64,000 bases of DNA. It comes from Pseudomonas sp. UMAB-08 (GTDB taxonomy: Bacteria; Pseudomonadota; Gammaproteobacteria; Pseudomonadales; Pseudomonadaceae). Numbering within the stretch: position 1 is the stretch's first letter; each line of letters begins with the position of its first letter. Position numbers and translations under genes: made by a program. The stretch covers positions 1-64,000 of the forward strand of contig NZ_LT607421.1 in NCBI RefSeq assembly GCF_900095225.1, read 5' to 3'. Positions 50,161 through 59,530 of the stretch are shown piece by piece. The notes under the pieces were generated by a model. That model was not told where the DNA came from and did not search any database. It saw only the letters and a program-made list of their open reading frames with translations.

Positions 50161-52230
50161 TCATCGTGCGTTCGGCAGCGCCTGGAAAGGCGCCTCTTTG
50201 TCCGTACGCCCTTTGGTGCCCCATGCTGCCACACCGACCTTGATCGCATAGAACAGGATCGCGAACACCACCACCATGAACAGCGCGGTCAGGGTAGCGT
50301 TGGTGTAGGCGTTGAAGATCACGTGCTGCATCTGATCAATGCTGTTAGCCGGAGCCAACACCTGACCGGCGTCCAGAGCTGTGCGGTACTTGGTCGCCAG
50401 TGCCAGAAAACCAACCGCCGGGCTCGGGTCGAACAGCTTGATGTAGCCGGCCGTGGTGGTGCAGATCAGCAGCCACACCGCTGGCAGCATGGTGACCCAG
50501 ATGTAGCGTTGGCGTTTCATTTTGATCAGCACAACAGTCGCGAGCATCAGTGCAATGCCGGCCAGCATCTGGTTGGAGATGCCGAACAATGGCCACAAGG
50601 TATTGATCCCGCCCAACGGGTCGATCACGCCTTGATAGAGCAAGTAGCCCCACATCGCGACGCAGCCTGCGGTCGCGATCAGGTTGGCAGGCCATGAATC
50701 CGTGCGTTTAAGCGACGGCACGAAAGTACCCAGCAAATCCTGAAGCATGAAACGACCAGCTCGGGTTCCCGCATCCACGGCGGTGAGGATGAACAGCGCC
50801 TCGAACAGAATCGCGAAGTGGTACCAGAACGCCATGGTGTCTTTACCCGGCAGCACCTGATGCAGGATCTGCGCGATACCGACCGCCAGGGTTGGCGCGC
50901 CACCAGCACGGGCCAGCACCGTGGTTTCGCCGATATCTTTAGCCACCGCAATCAGCGCTTCCGGGGTAATGGTAAAGCCCCAGCTGCTGACGGTTTGCGC
51001 AACCGTGACCGCGTCGCTGCCGACAATCGCTGCCGGGCTGTTCATCGCGAAGTACACGCCTGGATCGATCACCGAAGCCGCCACCATGGCCATGATCGCC
51101 ACGAAGGACTCCATGAGCATGGCGCCGTAGCCGATGTAACGGGAGTGGGCTTCGCTCTCAAGCAGCTTCGGCGTGGTACCCGACGCAATCAACGCGTGGA
51201 ACCCGGACACCGCACCGCAGGCAATGGTGATGAACAGGAATGGGAACAGCGCGCCTTTCCAGACCGGACCGGTGCCGTCGGTGAACTGAGTCAGCGCAGG
51301 CATTTTCAGCTCAGGCGCAATGATCAGGATGCCAATCGCCAAGGCGAGGATGGTGCCGATTTTCAGGAAGGTCGACAGGTAATCCCGGGGCGCCAACAGC
51401 AGCCAGACCGGCAGTACCGCCGCAACGAAACCATAACCGACCAGCATCCAGGTGATTTGTACGCCGGTGAAGGTGAAGGCCTTGGCCCAGACCGGATCCG
51501 CAGCAATCTGCCCGCCGGTCCAGATCGACGCCAGCAGCAGAATCACGCCCACCAACGAGATCTCGCCAATCCGACCCGGGCGGATGTAGCGCATGTAGAC
51601 ACCCATGAACATCGCAATCGGGATCGTCGCCAGCACCGTGAACATGCCCCACGGACTGCCCGCCAGCGCCTTGACCACGATCAGCGCCAACACCGCGAGG
51701 ATGATGATCATGATCAGGAAGCAACCAAACAAGGCAATAGTGCCCGGCACACGGCCCATTTCTTCACGGACCATCTCGCCCAGGGAGCGACCGTTACGTC
51801 GGGTGGACAGGAACAGAATCATGAAATCCTGCACCGCACCGGCGAACACCACACCGGCAATCAGCCAGAGCGTGCCGGGCAGATACCCCATCTGCGCCGC
51901 AAGCACCGGGCCGACCAGAGGACCGGCGCCAGCGATGGCCGCAAAGTGGTGACCAAAAAGAATGTGTTTGTTGGTCGGCACGTAGTCCAGACCATCGTTA
52001 TTGAGGACCGCAGGGGTGGCGCGATTAGGGTCCAGCTGCATCACTTTGGTGGCGATGAACAGGCTGTAATAACGGTAGGCAACCAGATAAATCGCGATAG
52101 ACGCGACCACGATCCAGAGTGCGTTGATGGCTTCACCGCGACGTAAAGCCACGACCCCCAAGGCAAACGCTCCAACAACTGCAAGGATCAGCCAGGGCAC
52201 ATGACGCAGCAGGCTAGTATTGTTTTTCAT
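50161..52230 (-). CDS. cstA: CstA family carbon-starvation pyruvate transporter
   Basis: 689 residues, about 16-18 membrane helices. CstA signature near the N-terminus: FGHHFAAIAGAGPLVGPVLA, then PGTLWLIAGVVFAGAVQDF and STRRNGRSLGEM. The family takes up pyruvate (and peptides) during carbon starvation. An A-rich tract covers the start codon, a possible Hfq/Crc site. Downstream yjiX and yjiA are on the same strand and probably co-transcribed. Confidence 0.95.
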   Translation of the reverse strand: MKNNTSLLRHVPWLILAVVGAFALGVVALRRGEAINALWIVVASIAIYLVAYRYYSLFIATKVMQLDPNRATPAVLNNDGLDYVPTNKHILFGHHFAAIAGAGPLVGPVLAAQMGYLPGTLWLIAGVVFAGAVQDFMILFLSTRRNGRSLGEMVREEMGRVPGTIALFGCFLIMIIILAVLALIVVKALAGSPWGMFTVLATIPIAMFMGVYMRYIRPGRIGEISLVGVILLLASIWTGGQIAADPVWAKAFTFTGVQITWMLVGYGFVAAVLPVWLLLAPRDYLSTFLKIGTILALAIGILIIAPELKMPALTQFTDGTGPVWKGALFPFLFITIACGAVSGFHALIASGTTPKLLESEAHSRYIGYGAMLMESFVAIMAMVAASVIDPGVYFAMNSPAAIVGSDAVTVAQTVSSWGFTITPEALIAVAKDIGETTVLARAGGAPTLAVGIAQILHQVLPGKDTMAFWYHFAILFEALFILTAVDAGTRAGRFMLQDLLGTFVPSLKRTDSWPANLIATAGCVAMWGYLLYQGVIDPLGGINTLWPLFGISNQMLAGIALMLATVVLIKMKRQRYIWVTMLPAVWLLICTTTAGYIKLFDPSPAVGFLALATKYRTALDAGQVLAPANSIDQMQHVIFNAYTNATLTALFMVVVFAILFYAIKVGVAAWGTKGRTDKEAPFQALPNAR

Positions 52231-52242
52231 TTTTTTTATTTT
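52219..52242 (-). promoter_or_regulatory. A-rich tract over the cstA start, candidate Hfq/Crc target
   Basis: On the minus strand the mRNA reads AAAATAAAAAAAATGAAAAA followed by CAATA, so the A-rich run sits on and around the ATG. In Pseudomonas, Hfq with Crc binds A-rich repeats (AANAANAA) near start codons to block translation when better carbon sources are present. cstA would be a sensible target. Inference from sequence only. Confidence 0.5.
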
Positions 52243-52433
52243 CCAGCGAGTGATCTAGGAACAGACCTCCGAGTTTAGACTCAACAGCGCGAAAGGCCAC
52301 CCCCCGAACAGGGTCCAGCGCGGGTTTTCGGCGACGAAAGACCAAGAACAGCTCGCAATCAACCCGCAGGGAAAATGTCGGCAGGTACAGGCCGGTTTAT
52401 GACGCTATAGTCAGCGCTTCAGAGGGTGAAACC

Positions 52434-52802
52434 ATGACCGAATCCAACGCAGAGCGTCGACGTTTCAAACGCATCGCTTTCGACGCCAAAACCGAACTCA
52501 GCCAAGGCCCGAACCGCTGGCCGGTGCGGCTGCTTGACCTGTCCCTCAAAGGCCTGCTCATCCAGCGCCCAACCCCATGGCTCGGCGACCCGGATCAACC
52601 CTTCGCCGTCGACATTCACTTGAGCGAAGACGTCGATGTGCGCATGGACGTCCAACTGACCCACGAAGACAACCAACAGCTGGGATTTGTTTGTTTGCAT
52701 ATCGGGCTCGAGTCGATCAGTCACCTGCGCCGCTTGATCGAGCTGAATCTGGGAGATATGGAGGAGTTGGAGAGAGAGATAAAGGCATTGGTTGAGGGTT
52801 GA
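52434..52802 (+). CDS. mapZ: PilZ domain protein MapZ
   Basis: 122 residues, single PilZ domain. c-di-GMP binding motif RRRFKR at about 8-13 and DLSLKG (D/NxSxxG) at about 36-41. The C-terminal helix SHLRRLIELNLGDMEELERE closely matches the P. aeruginosa MapZ (PA4608) ending. MapZ with c-di-GMP inhibits the chemotaxis methyltransferase CheR1 and so changes flagellar switching. GAGGG ribosome site. Confidence 0.9.
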   Translation: MTESNAERRRFKRIAFDAKTELSQGPNRWPVRLLDLSLKGLLIQRPTPWLGDPDQPFAVDIHLSEDVDVRMDVQLTHEDNQQLGFVCLHIGLESISHLRRLIELNLGDMEELEREIKALVEG

Positions 52803-52825
52803 GGTACCGCTTCAAAGTACCTCAA
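52799..52825. terminator. Hairpin over the mapZ stop codon
   Basis: TTGAGGTAC, 9-base loop, GTACCTCAA: a perfect 9-bp stem starting at the mapZ stop. No T-run follows, so it may end transcripts from both sides only partly; the DUF799 gene ends 48 bases further on the other strand. Confidence 0.5.
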
Positions 52826-52872
52826 CTCCTCACTGAGGATTAGCACCCACCGAGGCGTGCCTCATCCCTTTT

Positions 52873-53529
52873 TCAGTCTGTGCCAAACTTCGGCGAACGC
52901 GGGCCGTACAGGAGACCTGCATTGTGCCCGGCGGACAGTAGGCGCTGGCTTGTAATGCCTGCAATGGGATGGCTGGCGTCTGTCGAACTGTTGATAATCT
53001 GTTTCACAGCAGCAGTGATCAACATGCCGACTAGCCCGCCGCCGCTATTGTTATTCCCTTCATCGCTCGACGCGGTTGCAGTCCCGGTCCAGAGCGTCGT
53101 TCCGGTTTTCAGGTCCACGAGTTTCGCGGTTGCCGTTACGACCGTCTGACTGCTGATCACTATATAGCTAGTGCCGTACTTGATGACGGAGATATACAAG
53201 GCTGCGTCAGCACCAAAAATCTCTCTCAGCTTGGCTGGCGCCACTTGATGAATATCATTCGGCGTGGTCAGGCCATTCTGCCGGAAGGTTTCATCCACCA
53301 GTGCCACCGGCATCACGTAATACCCAGCCTCAGCCAACGGATACGTGATTTGCGACAGCATGCTGTAAGTGGCCTTTACATCAGGCGACTCATTCAGCGG
53401 TGGCAATACCACAATGCTACTCGGCCGGCTCTGCTTGAATGCCGAGTAATCAATTGTTTTCTGGGGCGCGCAGCCAGCGACCACGGCCACGACCCATAAA
53501 CCCATGCACAACTTGAGAAATCGCGACAT
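52873..53529 (-). CDS. DUF799 (GNA1162-like) lipoprotein
   Basis: 218 residues. Signal peptide ending VVAGC, lipidated Cys near residue 20. The body PSSIVVLPPLNESPDVKATY, FGADAALYISVIKYGTSY and KLVDLKTGTTLWTGTA matches DUF799/GNA1162, a fold related to TolB/CsgG anticodon-like domains. Third gene of the CsgG-DUF4810-DUF799 operon, five bases after the DUF4810 stop. Two starts, GTG then ATG, are adjacent; ATG is given. Confidence 0.9.
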   Translation of the reverse strand: MSRFLKLCMGLWVVAVVAGCAPQKTIDYSAFKQSRPSSIVVLPPLNESPDVKATYSMLSQITYPLAEAGYYVMPVALVDETFRQNGLTTPNDIHQVAPAKLREIFGADAALYISVIKYGTSYIVISSQTVVTATAKLVDLKTGTTLWTGTATASSDEGNNNSGGGLVGMLITAAVKQIINSSTDASHPIAGITSQRLLSAGHNAGLLYGPRSPKFGTD

Positions 53530-53534
53530 CACGT

Positions 53535-53900
53535 CTAGCTTCCTTTCTTAGCGTTCTTCAGCAAAAAATCCATGTACGTTGCCGACTCAGGGAACAGTAC
53601 CTTCTCGGTCCGAAACTCTTGCACCATCTGATCATCTTTACCGACACTCAGGTACAGCAGCCCCAACTGCGCGTGATAACCAGGTGGCGCCAAACTGTTG
53701 GTCGAACGGATCTTTTGTATGTCCCGTTCCAATGCTTCGATCTGGGCCTCTTTAGGGTCCCCTTCAAAGTATTGATACACCTGCGGCTGGTAGCTTTCCC
53801 ACTGGTATAACGTTTTCGGTGCTGGCGCGCATCCCGCCAACAAACCACTGCCCATTACCCCGGCAACCATCACGCCCCACGACACAAACGCCTTGCCCAT
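53535..53900 (-). CDS. DUF4810 lipoprotein
   Basis: 121 residues. Lipobox LLAGC near residue 23. The motif TLYQWESYQPQVYQYF and the helical repeat-like rest (KEAQIEALERDIQKIRS, YHAQLGLLYLSVGKDDQ) are the DUF4810 pattern, a short TPR-like protein. The ATG at 53900 is preferred over 53909 because AAGG is then at a normal distance. Middle gene of the three-lipoprotein operon. Confidence 0.88.
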   Translation of the reverse strand: MGKAFVSWGVMVAGVMGSGLLAGCAPAPKTLYQWESYQPQVYQYFEGDPKEAQIEALERDIQKIRSTNSLAPPGYHAQLGLLYLSVGKDDQMVQEFRTEKVLFPESATYMDFLLKNAKKGS

Positions 53901-53924
53901 AACTTTCATCCTTGTTGTTGCCCG

Positions 53925-54611
53925 TTACTGGCTGCCTGGTTTCCAGGCGCCATTGTCGAGTGCATTGACCAGATTGTTCACTGCCTCACGCATGGCAAGA
54001 TCGAGAACCTTTCCGTTGAGAGTCGAGTCATAGCTGGCGGTGCCGCCGAAGCCAATAATTTCGCGGTTCGACAGCTCATATTCACCCGCACCCTGGCTGG
54101 AGAAGACCACCTCAGACGTAGAGATATTGACGATATTCAGCGCGACCTTGGCGTAGGCCACCTGCGACTTGCCACGTCCTAGGAGGCCGAAGAGTTGACG
54201 GTCGCCCGTTTCCTTACGGCCAAACTCAGTGACATCCCCGGTCACGACATAATCCGCGCCCTTGAGCCGCTGCGCCTGGCCCTTGATCAGGGCTTCTTGC
54301 TGGATTTCGCCCATGTTGTCGCGATCAAGCACATTGAAGTGATTGGTCTGCTGCATATGAGTAATCAGGATGGTCTTGGCCTGCCCTCCGAGGCGATCAA
54401 CTCCGTCGGAAAAAATCCCGCGCATATAGCTCGAACGGTTATCGAACTTGCCGACCGCAATCGGCGTGCGCATACCGCTGTAGGCGCGGCTGGCACTTTC
54501 AACCTTCAGAACAGGCAAAGCCCTGGCGCTTTCCGTGACGGAACAGCCCGCCAACATACCGAGCGCCACGGGGAGTGCTCCCAGCAACAACAGTCGTGTT
54601 GTTTTTCTCAC
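53925..54611 (-). CDS. CsgG family lipoprotein
   Basis: 228 residues. Lipobox LAGC near residue 23. CsgG core: RTPIAVGKFDNRSSYMRGIF, LITHMQQTNHFNVLDRDNMG, LKGADYVVTGDVTEFGRKE and YAKVALNIVNISTSEVVFS. CsgG of E. coli is the curli export channel, but no csgA/B/E/F genes occur here, so this is the paralogue type that travels with DUF4810 and DUF799. GTG start with AAGGAG at a good distance. First gene of the operon. Confidence 0.9.
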   Translation of the reverse strand: MRKTTRLLLLGALPVALGMLAGCSVTESARALPVLKVESASRAYSGMRTPIAVGKFDNRSSYMRGIFSDGVDRLGGQAKTILITHMQQTNHFNVLDRDNMGEIQQEALIKGQAQRLKGADYVVTGDVTEFGRKETGDRQLFGLLGRGKSQVAYAKVALNIVNISTSEVVFSSQGAGEYELSNREIIGFGGTASYDSTLNGKVLDLAMREAVNNLVNALDNGAWKPGSQ

Positions 54612-54775
54612 TTAAATCTCCTTGAAAGGGCCCACGCTGAGCGCTGCTCAACCAGCCGAGGCGGGCGAATCGGGACGCCGACGGCTTTATCGTCCAATAG
54701 GGACAGGTTTACTTCCTGGACAAATAGGCCACAAAAGTAAACGAAAGCCTCTTGATATTATTTACGATTACAACG

Positions 54776-55252
54776 TCATTTAGTTTCTTTGGTAAGCGTG
54801 CCGAGAGAGGCCTCTTTGACGAAGTAACGTCCTTCCGTATCGCCCAACAGGCTCAGGCTGTTCCTTGCCATCACAAACCCGACTTCAACATCCTGCTTAA
54901 CGTAGACAATCTCCCCTGCACGCACGTTTACTTTCAACTCGGCCCAGTTTTCAGCCTTCGAGTTGAGGGTATGCGAACCGGGTGTAACGTAGAAATAGAT
55001 GTACTCATTTCCACGCGTATAACCCATTTCAGAATGGGCCTCTTGGTCATCCAGGAATACGTTAAAACGAACCAGCGGACCTGCCGAACTTGGACGAATC
55101 ACATAAACCAGCCCCTTCTCCGCAACAGCGGGCTTTGGCAGCGAATAACCTGCCAACTCACCTTGCATCGTGCTAACTGATGGCGCAGACGCACAGCCAT
55201 AAAGCAGAACAAGCGCGAAGACGACGAACATCCTGGAGATATTCTTTATCAC
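54776..55252 (-). CDS. DUF2846-type lipoprotein
   Basis: 158 residues. Lipobox LLYGC near residue 20. Core KGLVYVIRPSSAGPLVRFNV, DQEAHSEMGYTRGNEYIYFY, VTPGSHTLNSKAENWAEL matches the DUF2846 pattern of small beta-sandwich lipoproteins. GTG start (GGGAAG upstream). 164 bases upstream of the CsgG gene on the same strand; whether it shares its operon is unclear. Codon use is AT-richer than the core genes. Confidence 0.85.
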   Translation of the reverse strand: MIKNISRMFVVFALVLLYGCASAPSVSTMQGELAGYSLPKPAVAEKGLVYVIRPSSAGPLVRFNVFLDDQEAHSEMGYTRGNEYIYFYVTPGSHTLNSKAENWAELKVNVRAGEIVYVKQDVEVGFVMARNSLSLLGDTEGRYFVKEASLGTLTKETK

Positions 55253-55591
55253 TTAAAACTTCCCTATTTTGGTGGTAATTGTTGACGCTGAACATCGCCT
55301 GAGACTCAGGGCGCGAGGAAGGCAATCAAGACAAGGCATTGCAATAAAAGAGACCTGACTTATTGAAGTGCCTTGGGATGTAATTTATATAACCGATATC
55401 CTCTTCCGCCCCATAGACAGGGCCATAATCCGTCTAGCCGCCATAGATATCAATGTGCCATCCATGGTAATCCGACGGCTTTGTGACGTCAATTTATCAA
55501 TCTCCGGGCGTAATTGATTGCCTGTAAACCATGGTTGAGGAGGATGGCAGCCTGCACTTGGCAGGCCTTGAGTCCGTGTAACCGCCTGCTC
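55253..55591. other. Gene-free region, 339 bases
   Basis: No protein gene seen. It includes a 13-base palindrome CCTGAGACTCAGG (55298-55310), an AT-rich tract around 55380-55400 that may be the promoter of the lipoprotein gene, and a weak GCCTGC/GCAGGC hairpin (55550-55566) 26 bases past the chemoreceptor stop. Confidence 0.6.
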
Positions 55592-57535
55592 TCAGGTGCG
55601 AAAATGGCTGACCATGACCTGCAGCTCATTGCCCAAGCGTGCCAGTTCGACGCTGGAGGCTGCGGTTTCCTCGCTGGCGCCAGCGGTTTGCTCGGAGATG
55701 TCGCGCACATTGAGTACGCTGCGATTGATCTCCTCGGCCACGGCACTCTGCTCCTCGGCGGCGGCGGCAATTTGCTGGTTCATCGACTGGATGGTCGACA
55801 CTGTGCGCGTGATACTTTCCAGTGATGTGACGGCGCGACGAGTCAATTCGACGCTGCTATCCGTAAGGATACGGCTGCTTTCCATTACAGCAGACACTTC
55901 CTGTGTACCGCTTTGCAGGCTAGTGATCAGCCCTTCGATTTCTTCGGTGGATTTCTGGGTGCGCTGAGCCAGGCTTCGGACTTCGTCGGCAACCACAGCG
56001 AAACCCCGTCCCGCCTCTCCCGCTCGTGCGGCTTCAATGGCGGCGTTGAGCGCCAACAGATTGGTTTGTTGAGCCACGGCCTTGATCACATCGAGTACGC
56101 CACCGATTTTTTCGCTTTCTTCCTTTAGATGGTTCATCGCGTTGTTGGAGTTGCCGACCTCGACAGCCAACAGTTCGATTTGATCGATAGCCTCGCCAAT
56201 AACCTTTTCGCCTGCTCGCGCCTCTTTATCAGCGGCGGCGGCAGCATTTGAGGCTTCTTCGGCGTTACGTGCCACTTCTTGTACGGTGGCGGTCATTTCG
56301 TTCATGGCGGTCGCGACTTGATCGGTTTCGACTCTTTGGCTGTTCACACCCGCACTGGTCTGTTCGGTAACGGCAGACAACTCTTCCGCCGCACTGGCAA
56401 TCTGGGTGACACCCTTGCTGATGCCTCCAATCAGCTCGCGCAAGCTCACCGTCATACCCTGCATGCTGCGCTGTAACTGGCCAAGCTCGTCACGCCGCTC
56501 GGTCTTGATGTCATGACTAAGATCACCCGCAGCGATGCGCTCTGCGGCTTTCAGGGTTTCCAGCAGCGGATGGACTATCTGCGCCGTGATGACCCAAGCC
56601 GCGAGGATGCCCAGGGCCAACGCCAGCAGCGTGCTGATCACCAGCCATTGGCGAGCACTTTGCGCTTCGCTGTCGCGTGCAAGGCTTTGGCTGTCTATGA
56701 GCTTCTGGCTAAGCGCTTCCAGACTGACGCCCGAAGCGGCCATCAGATCGAGCGTTTCCAGGCTGGTGTGTACTTGCGCAGCATAGTTCTGCACATCCTT
56801 GCGGTACTGTTGCAGCACGTGTTCCGCTTGCGTCAGGCTGCCCTGCTCTCGAGACCCGGTCGCGGCGCGGACCTTGATCAGTTCGGCGGTGACCTGGTCA
56901 ATAGTCGCCAGGGTTCCTTGCTCTTTGTTCGGATCATTGGTGTAGATGAAGCTGTACACCGCTATGCGGGCCTGCTGGATATGCACGGCGAGCAGGCTGA
57001 CGGCCTGGAACTGGCTTAGACGCAGAGAGTCATCTTGCCCTTCAATCGCCGGGGCGCTCACAAGGTCATGGGTGGTTTCATTTAGCGCCTCGGTAATTTC
57101 CGCAGCGCTCTGCACCAACTTCGCGAGCGCTGCTTCACGGTCTTTAAAGGTTCGCTCGAGCGTGCCGAACCGGGCCCGGTAGTCCTCGACGATGCGGCCT
57201 TGCTCCTCGATAAGTTGCAGGTCCACAGGATTATTCATCACGCCGTTCAGAGACCGCTGACTGTCCTGGATACGCTCCAGCACGCCTGTCACTGCGGCGC
57301 TGTTTTGTTCGTTGCGCTCAGCCTGATAGCGCAGGCGGTTAACGCGCAAATCTTTAGTCAGGGCACTCAGGTTAGCAATTGCACTGATCTTGTTGCTGCG
57401 GTCAACCATATTATTGGCGCTGTGCCAGCCGGTCAGCGCGATCAATAAGGTCAGTAGCACCAACAGGCCGAAGCCCAAACCAAGCTTGGCATTTACACCG
57501 ACATTACCCAAGGTCTGACTAAAACGTTTAAACAT
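55592..57535 (-). CDS. Methyl-accepting chemotaxis protein with HBM-type sensor
   Basis: 647 residues. Membrane segment about 19-37, a ~250-residue all-helical periplasmic sensor resembling the helical bimodular (HBM) domain ([20 protein letters not shown] at its start, [16 protein letters not shown] near its end), second membrane segment near 300-318, HAMP domain, then the signalling hairpin with tip [10 protein letters not shown] and [23 protein letters not shown] receptors known from Pseudomonas sense TCA intermediates; the ligand here is not known. It lacks a C-terminal CheR-tether pentapeptide. Start MFKRFSQT with GAGGAAA. Confidence 0.92.
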   Translation of the reverse strand: MFKRFSQTLGNVGVNAKLGLGFGLLVLLTLLIALTGWHSANNMVDRSNKISAIANLSALTKDLRVNRLRYQAERNEQNSAAVTGVLERIQDSQRSLNGVMNNPVDLQLIEEQGRIVEDYRARFGTLERTFKDREAALAKLVQSAAEITEALNETTHDLVSAPAIEGQDDSLRLSQFQAVSLLAVHIQQARIAVYSFIYTNDPNKEQGTLATIDQVTAELIKVRAATGSREQGSLTQAEHVLQQYRKDVQNYAAQVHTSLETLDLMAASGVSLEALSQKLIDSQSLARDSEAQSARQWLVISTLLALALGILAAWVITAQIVHPLLETLKAAERIAAGDLSHDIKTERRDELGQLQRSMQGMTVSLRELIGGISKGVTQIASAAEELSAVTEQTSAGVNSQRVETDQVATAMNEMTATVQEVARNAEEASNAAAAADKEARAGEKVIGEAIDQIELLAVEVGNSNNAMNHLKEESEKIGGVLDVIKAVAQQTNLLALNAAIEAARAGEAGRGFAVVADEVRSLAQRTQKSTEEIEGLITSLQSGTQEVSAVMESSRILTDSSVELTRRAVTSLESITRTVSTIQSMNQQIAAAAEEQSAVAEEINRSVLNVRDISEQTAGASEETAASSVELARLGNELQVMVSHFRT

Positions 57536-57833
57536 TGTATTTCCTCAAAGGGCTGCGAACTGACGGCCACAAACAGATGTGACAGCCAATCGGCTGGATA
57601 TGGCCGATATCGGCCGTGTCCATGAGGAACTGTAGGGTGTGGGATGAGCGACTTTAGTCTGCTTGTGCCAGTGCACCATAAGAAACTAAGGGGTGCCAGA
57701 ATGCAGTGATAGCTGCTGCCGTGGGTCCCTTGGTTGACCACCTCGCCGGTGGCTTGAAACGCCCCACACTCCGGCTTTCGAATGCATGATTCAGCCCTTG
57801 GAAAACCCGCGCATGAACGCCTGAAAACACCCT
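57536..57833. other. Gene-free region upstream of the chemoreceptor
   Basis: 298 bases with no protein gene. It should hold the chemoreceptor promoter and the end of the oxygenase transcript. A short palindromic stretch, ggatatggccgatatcggcc, lies near 57595-57615. Nothing else stands out. Confidence 0.5.
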
Positions 57834-58637
57834 TTAGTTTTTCTTCCTGATTAGCTTGTTCATGTAGTACTTAAGGCTTAAACGATCTTTAGGCCTTGGC
57901 TTGTAGTGGGTTTTGTTTCGCTGTGCAGGATCAACTGCAACGGTTGACGCGGTGTAGTAATAAAGCGCAATGGACTTGCGCGACAGGTGCACGGGCGTAC
58001 TCAAGGGCTCTGGGTGCCCATGATTGCTGTCTTTGTCTGTATTGAAAATGACACAACGATTATACACGGGGAGGATTTTCTTCAGGCACGTCTTCATGTC
58101 GACGTCCCAAAGCTCCAGGTGTCCGCCATATTCCTCTTTCCAGTCTTTGTTCAGGTAAATGATGATATTCAGCCTGCGCTCAATATTAAGCTTTTTGTTC
58201 AGCCTGAAATCAGAGTGCACTCCCAGGAAACCACCCGTTTTCGTTTCATGCAATCCGCCACCGCTGAAATAAGGATCGGGTATCAGACCTTCGATGCCCG
58301 TGAGTTTTTCAAGAAATTGCAGCATGGGTGCCGAGTTGAAGGCGCTGAAAATATTTCTCAGAAAGGGATCGCATTGAGTGGGATTTATTTGCCTTTTGTG
58401 CTGCCCCTTGTAACCGCGCTCGTAGAGCATTTCATTGTGAGTGGGTTCGATTGGAAAGTGCGAGCAAATGCCTGCAATCAGGTCTTCCGGCAAAAAACTA
58501 TCGATTACGATGTGCGGAAATGGCGTGGCCTGAGTGTAGCCACTGGCGAGCGAGTGACCAAACGCGCTGGCGGCGTCCAAGTCAAAATCAAGTTCCGGGG
58601 TGATGGCGATGGGCAGTGTGTGGGGGATGGATGTCAT
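57834..58637 (-). CDS. 2-oxoglutarate/Fe(II)-dependent oxygenase (prolyl-4-hydroxylase-like)
   Basis: 267 residues. Double-stranded beta-helix core with the iron triad His141-x-Asp143 (GVHSDFRLNK) and a distal His (206 or 208 in NHGHPEPL); Arg220 (LSRKSIALYYY) would bind 2-oxoglutarate. GGHLELWD and NIIIYLNKDW are P4H-type. Such enzymes hydroxylate proteins, sugars or small metabolites. It follows the glycosyltransferase on the same strand by 83 bases and is AT-richer than core genes. Target unknown. Confidence 0.9.
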   Translation of the reverse strand: MTSIPHTLPIAITPELDFDLDAASAFGHSLASGYTQATPFPHIVIDSFLPEDLIAGICSHFPIEPTHNEMLYERGYKGQHKRQINPTQCDPFLRNIFSAFNSAPMLQFLEKLTGIEGLIPDPYFSGGGLHETKTGGFLGVHSDFRLNKKLNIERRLNIIIYLNKDWKEEYGGHLELWDVDMKTCLKKILPVYNRCVIFNTDKDSNHGHPEPLSTPVHLSRKSIALYYYTASTVAVDPAQRNKTHYKPRPKDRLSLKYYMNKLIRKKN

Positions 58638-58720
58638 TGCCGCTCCAATAGACTAATAATAAACATCATGGATGACGTTAAGTAATATCGCACATACTGC
58701 TTACTCAGCGCCTGCAAAAA

Positions 58721-59530
58721 TTACTCTTTGTAGCCACTCTTACTCAGACGCTTAAGTATATTATTGTACATCCTGGTTCGCCGATGAGTCTTTCCATAAC
58801 TGCCAGCTGCTGCAACAGTGCCCGACTGAATGTGATCCAGATAGCTGAATATTTTACGGGGCGATAAAAACTCAACGGTATAACCCAGCGCGCTCATGCG
58901 GTCTTGCAGGGTATAACCAGGCACACGATCATCCATCAAAAAATGCATATCGTGTTGCTTGATCAGCTTGCAATTCCATAGCGTACAGAAGCTCTTCAAG
59001 TGGACTTCCCTGTAGGGTTTTGGCTCTTTTGAGCGCAAGCCAAGGGACAACTTCAGGCGTCTGTAGTGGTGTTTGAATAGTCGCGAACTAAAGCGCCAAA
59101 GGGTTCTTGCAGTGCCGCGGTTTATTTGCTCCACACAGCCGACCGCTACCACCTTTGGATTCTTTATGCACTTATTCAACATCATGGCAAACACATTCTT
59201 ATCGAAAATGAATGTATCGGTGTGCAGCAGGAACAAATAGTCGGTTTCAACTCGATCCAAAACCATATCAAGTGCTTTGCCATGCGCAATATGACCCTGC
59301 TCTGAGTCGGGGGTGACTCGTTCGATCAGGTTGATCCAGTCAAGGGTGCGCAGATACTCAGTACTGTCGTCGGCGGAACCGTTATCAACCACCCACACCG
59401 GGACGTTGCTGTTGCCCACGTGCTGGTGCAGTAGCCCCAAGCATATCTTGGTCATTTCGAGTGTTTTGTAATTAACCAGAACAATACTGAACACTGGATT
59501 TTCTCCAGACAAAAAATCAGTGTTACTCAT
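58721..59530 (-). CDS. Family 2 glycosyltransferase
   Basis: 269 residues, GT-A fold. FSIVLVNYKT at the start, VVDNGSADDS at 47-56, and HTDT at 103-106 in place of the usual DxD. The rest includes LWNCKLIKQHDMHFLMDDRV. No membrane span, so it is cytoplasmic and may use a nucleotide-sugar to modify a polymer, protein or small molecule. The ATG at 59530 has GGAG upstream; a longer frame is less likely. Paired with the oxygenase downstream. Confidence 0.87.
   Translation of the reverse strand: MSNTDFLSGENPVFSIVLVNYKTLEMTKICLGLLHQHVGNSNVPVWVVDNGSADDSTEYLRTLDWINLIERVTPDSEQGHIAHGKALDMVLDRVETDYLFLLHTDTFIFDKNVFAMMLNKCIKNPKVVAVGCVEQINRGTARTLWRFSSRLFKHHYRRLKLSLGLRSKEPKPYREVHLKSFCTLWNCKLIKQHDMHFLMDDRVPGYTLQDRMSALGYTVEFLSPRKIFSYLDHIQSGTVAAAGSYGKTHRRTRMYNNILKRLSKSGYKE

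Noticed and set aside
53925..54611. Curli secretion system
   Set aside because: Only a CsgG-family lipoprotein is present; no csgA, csgB, csgE or csgF-like genes in the window.
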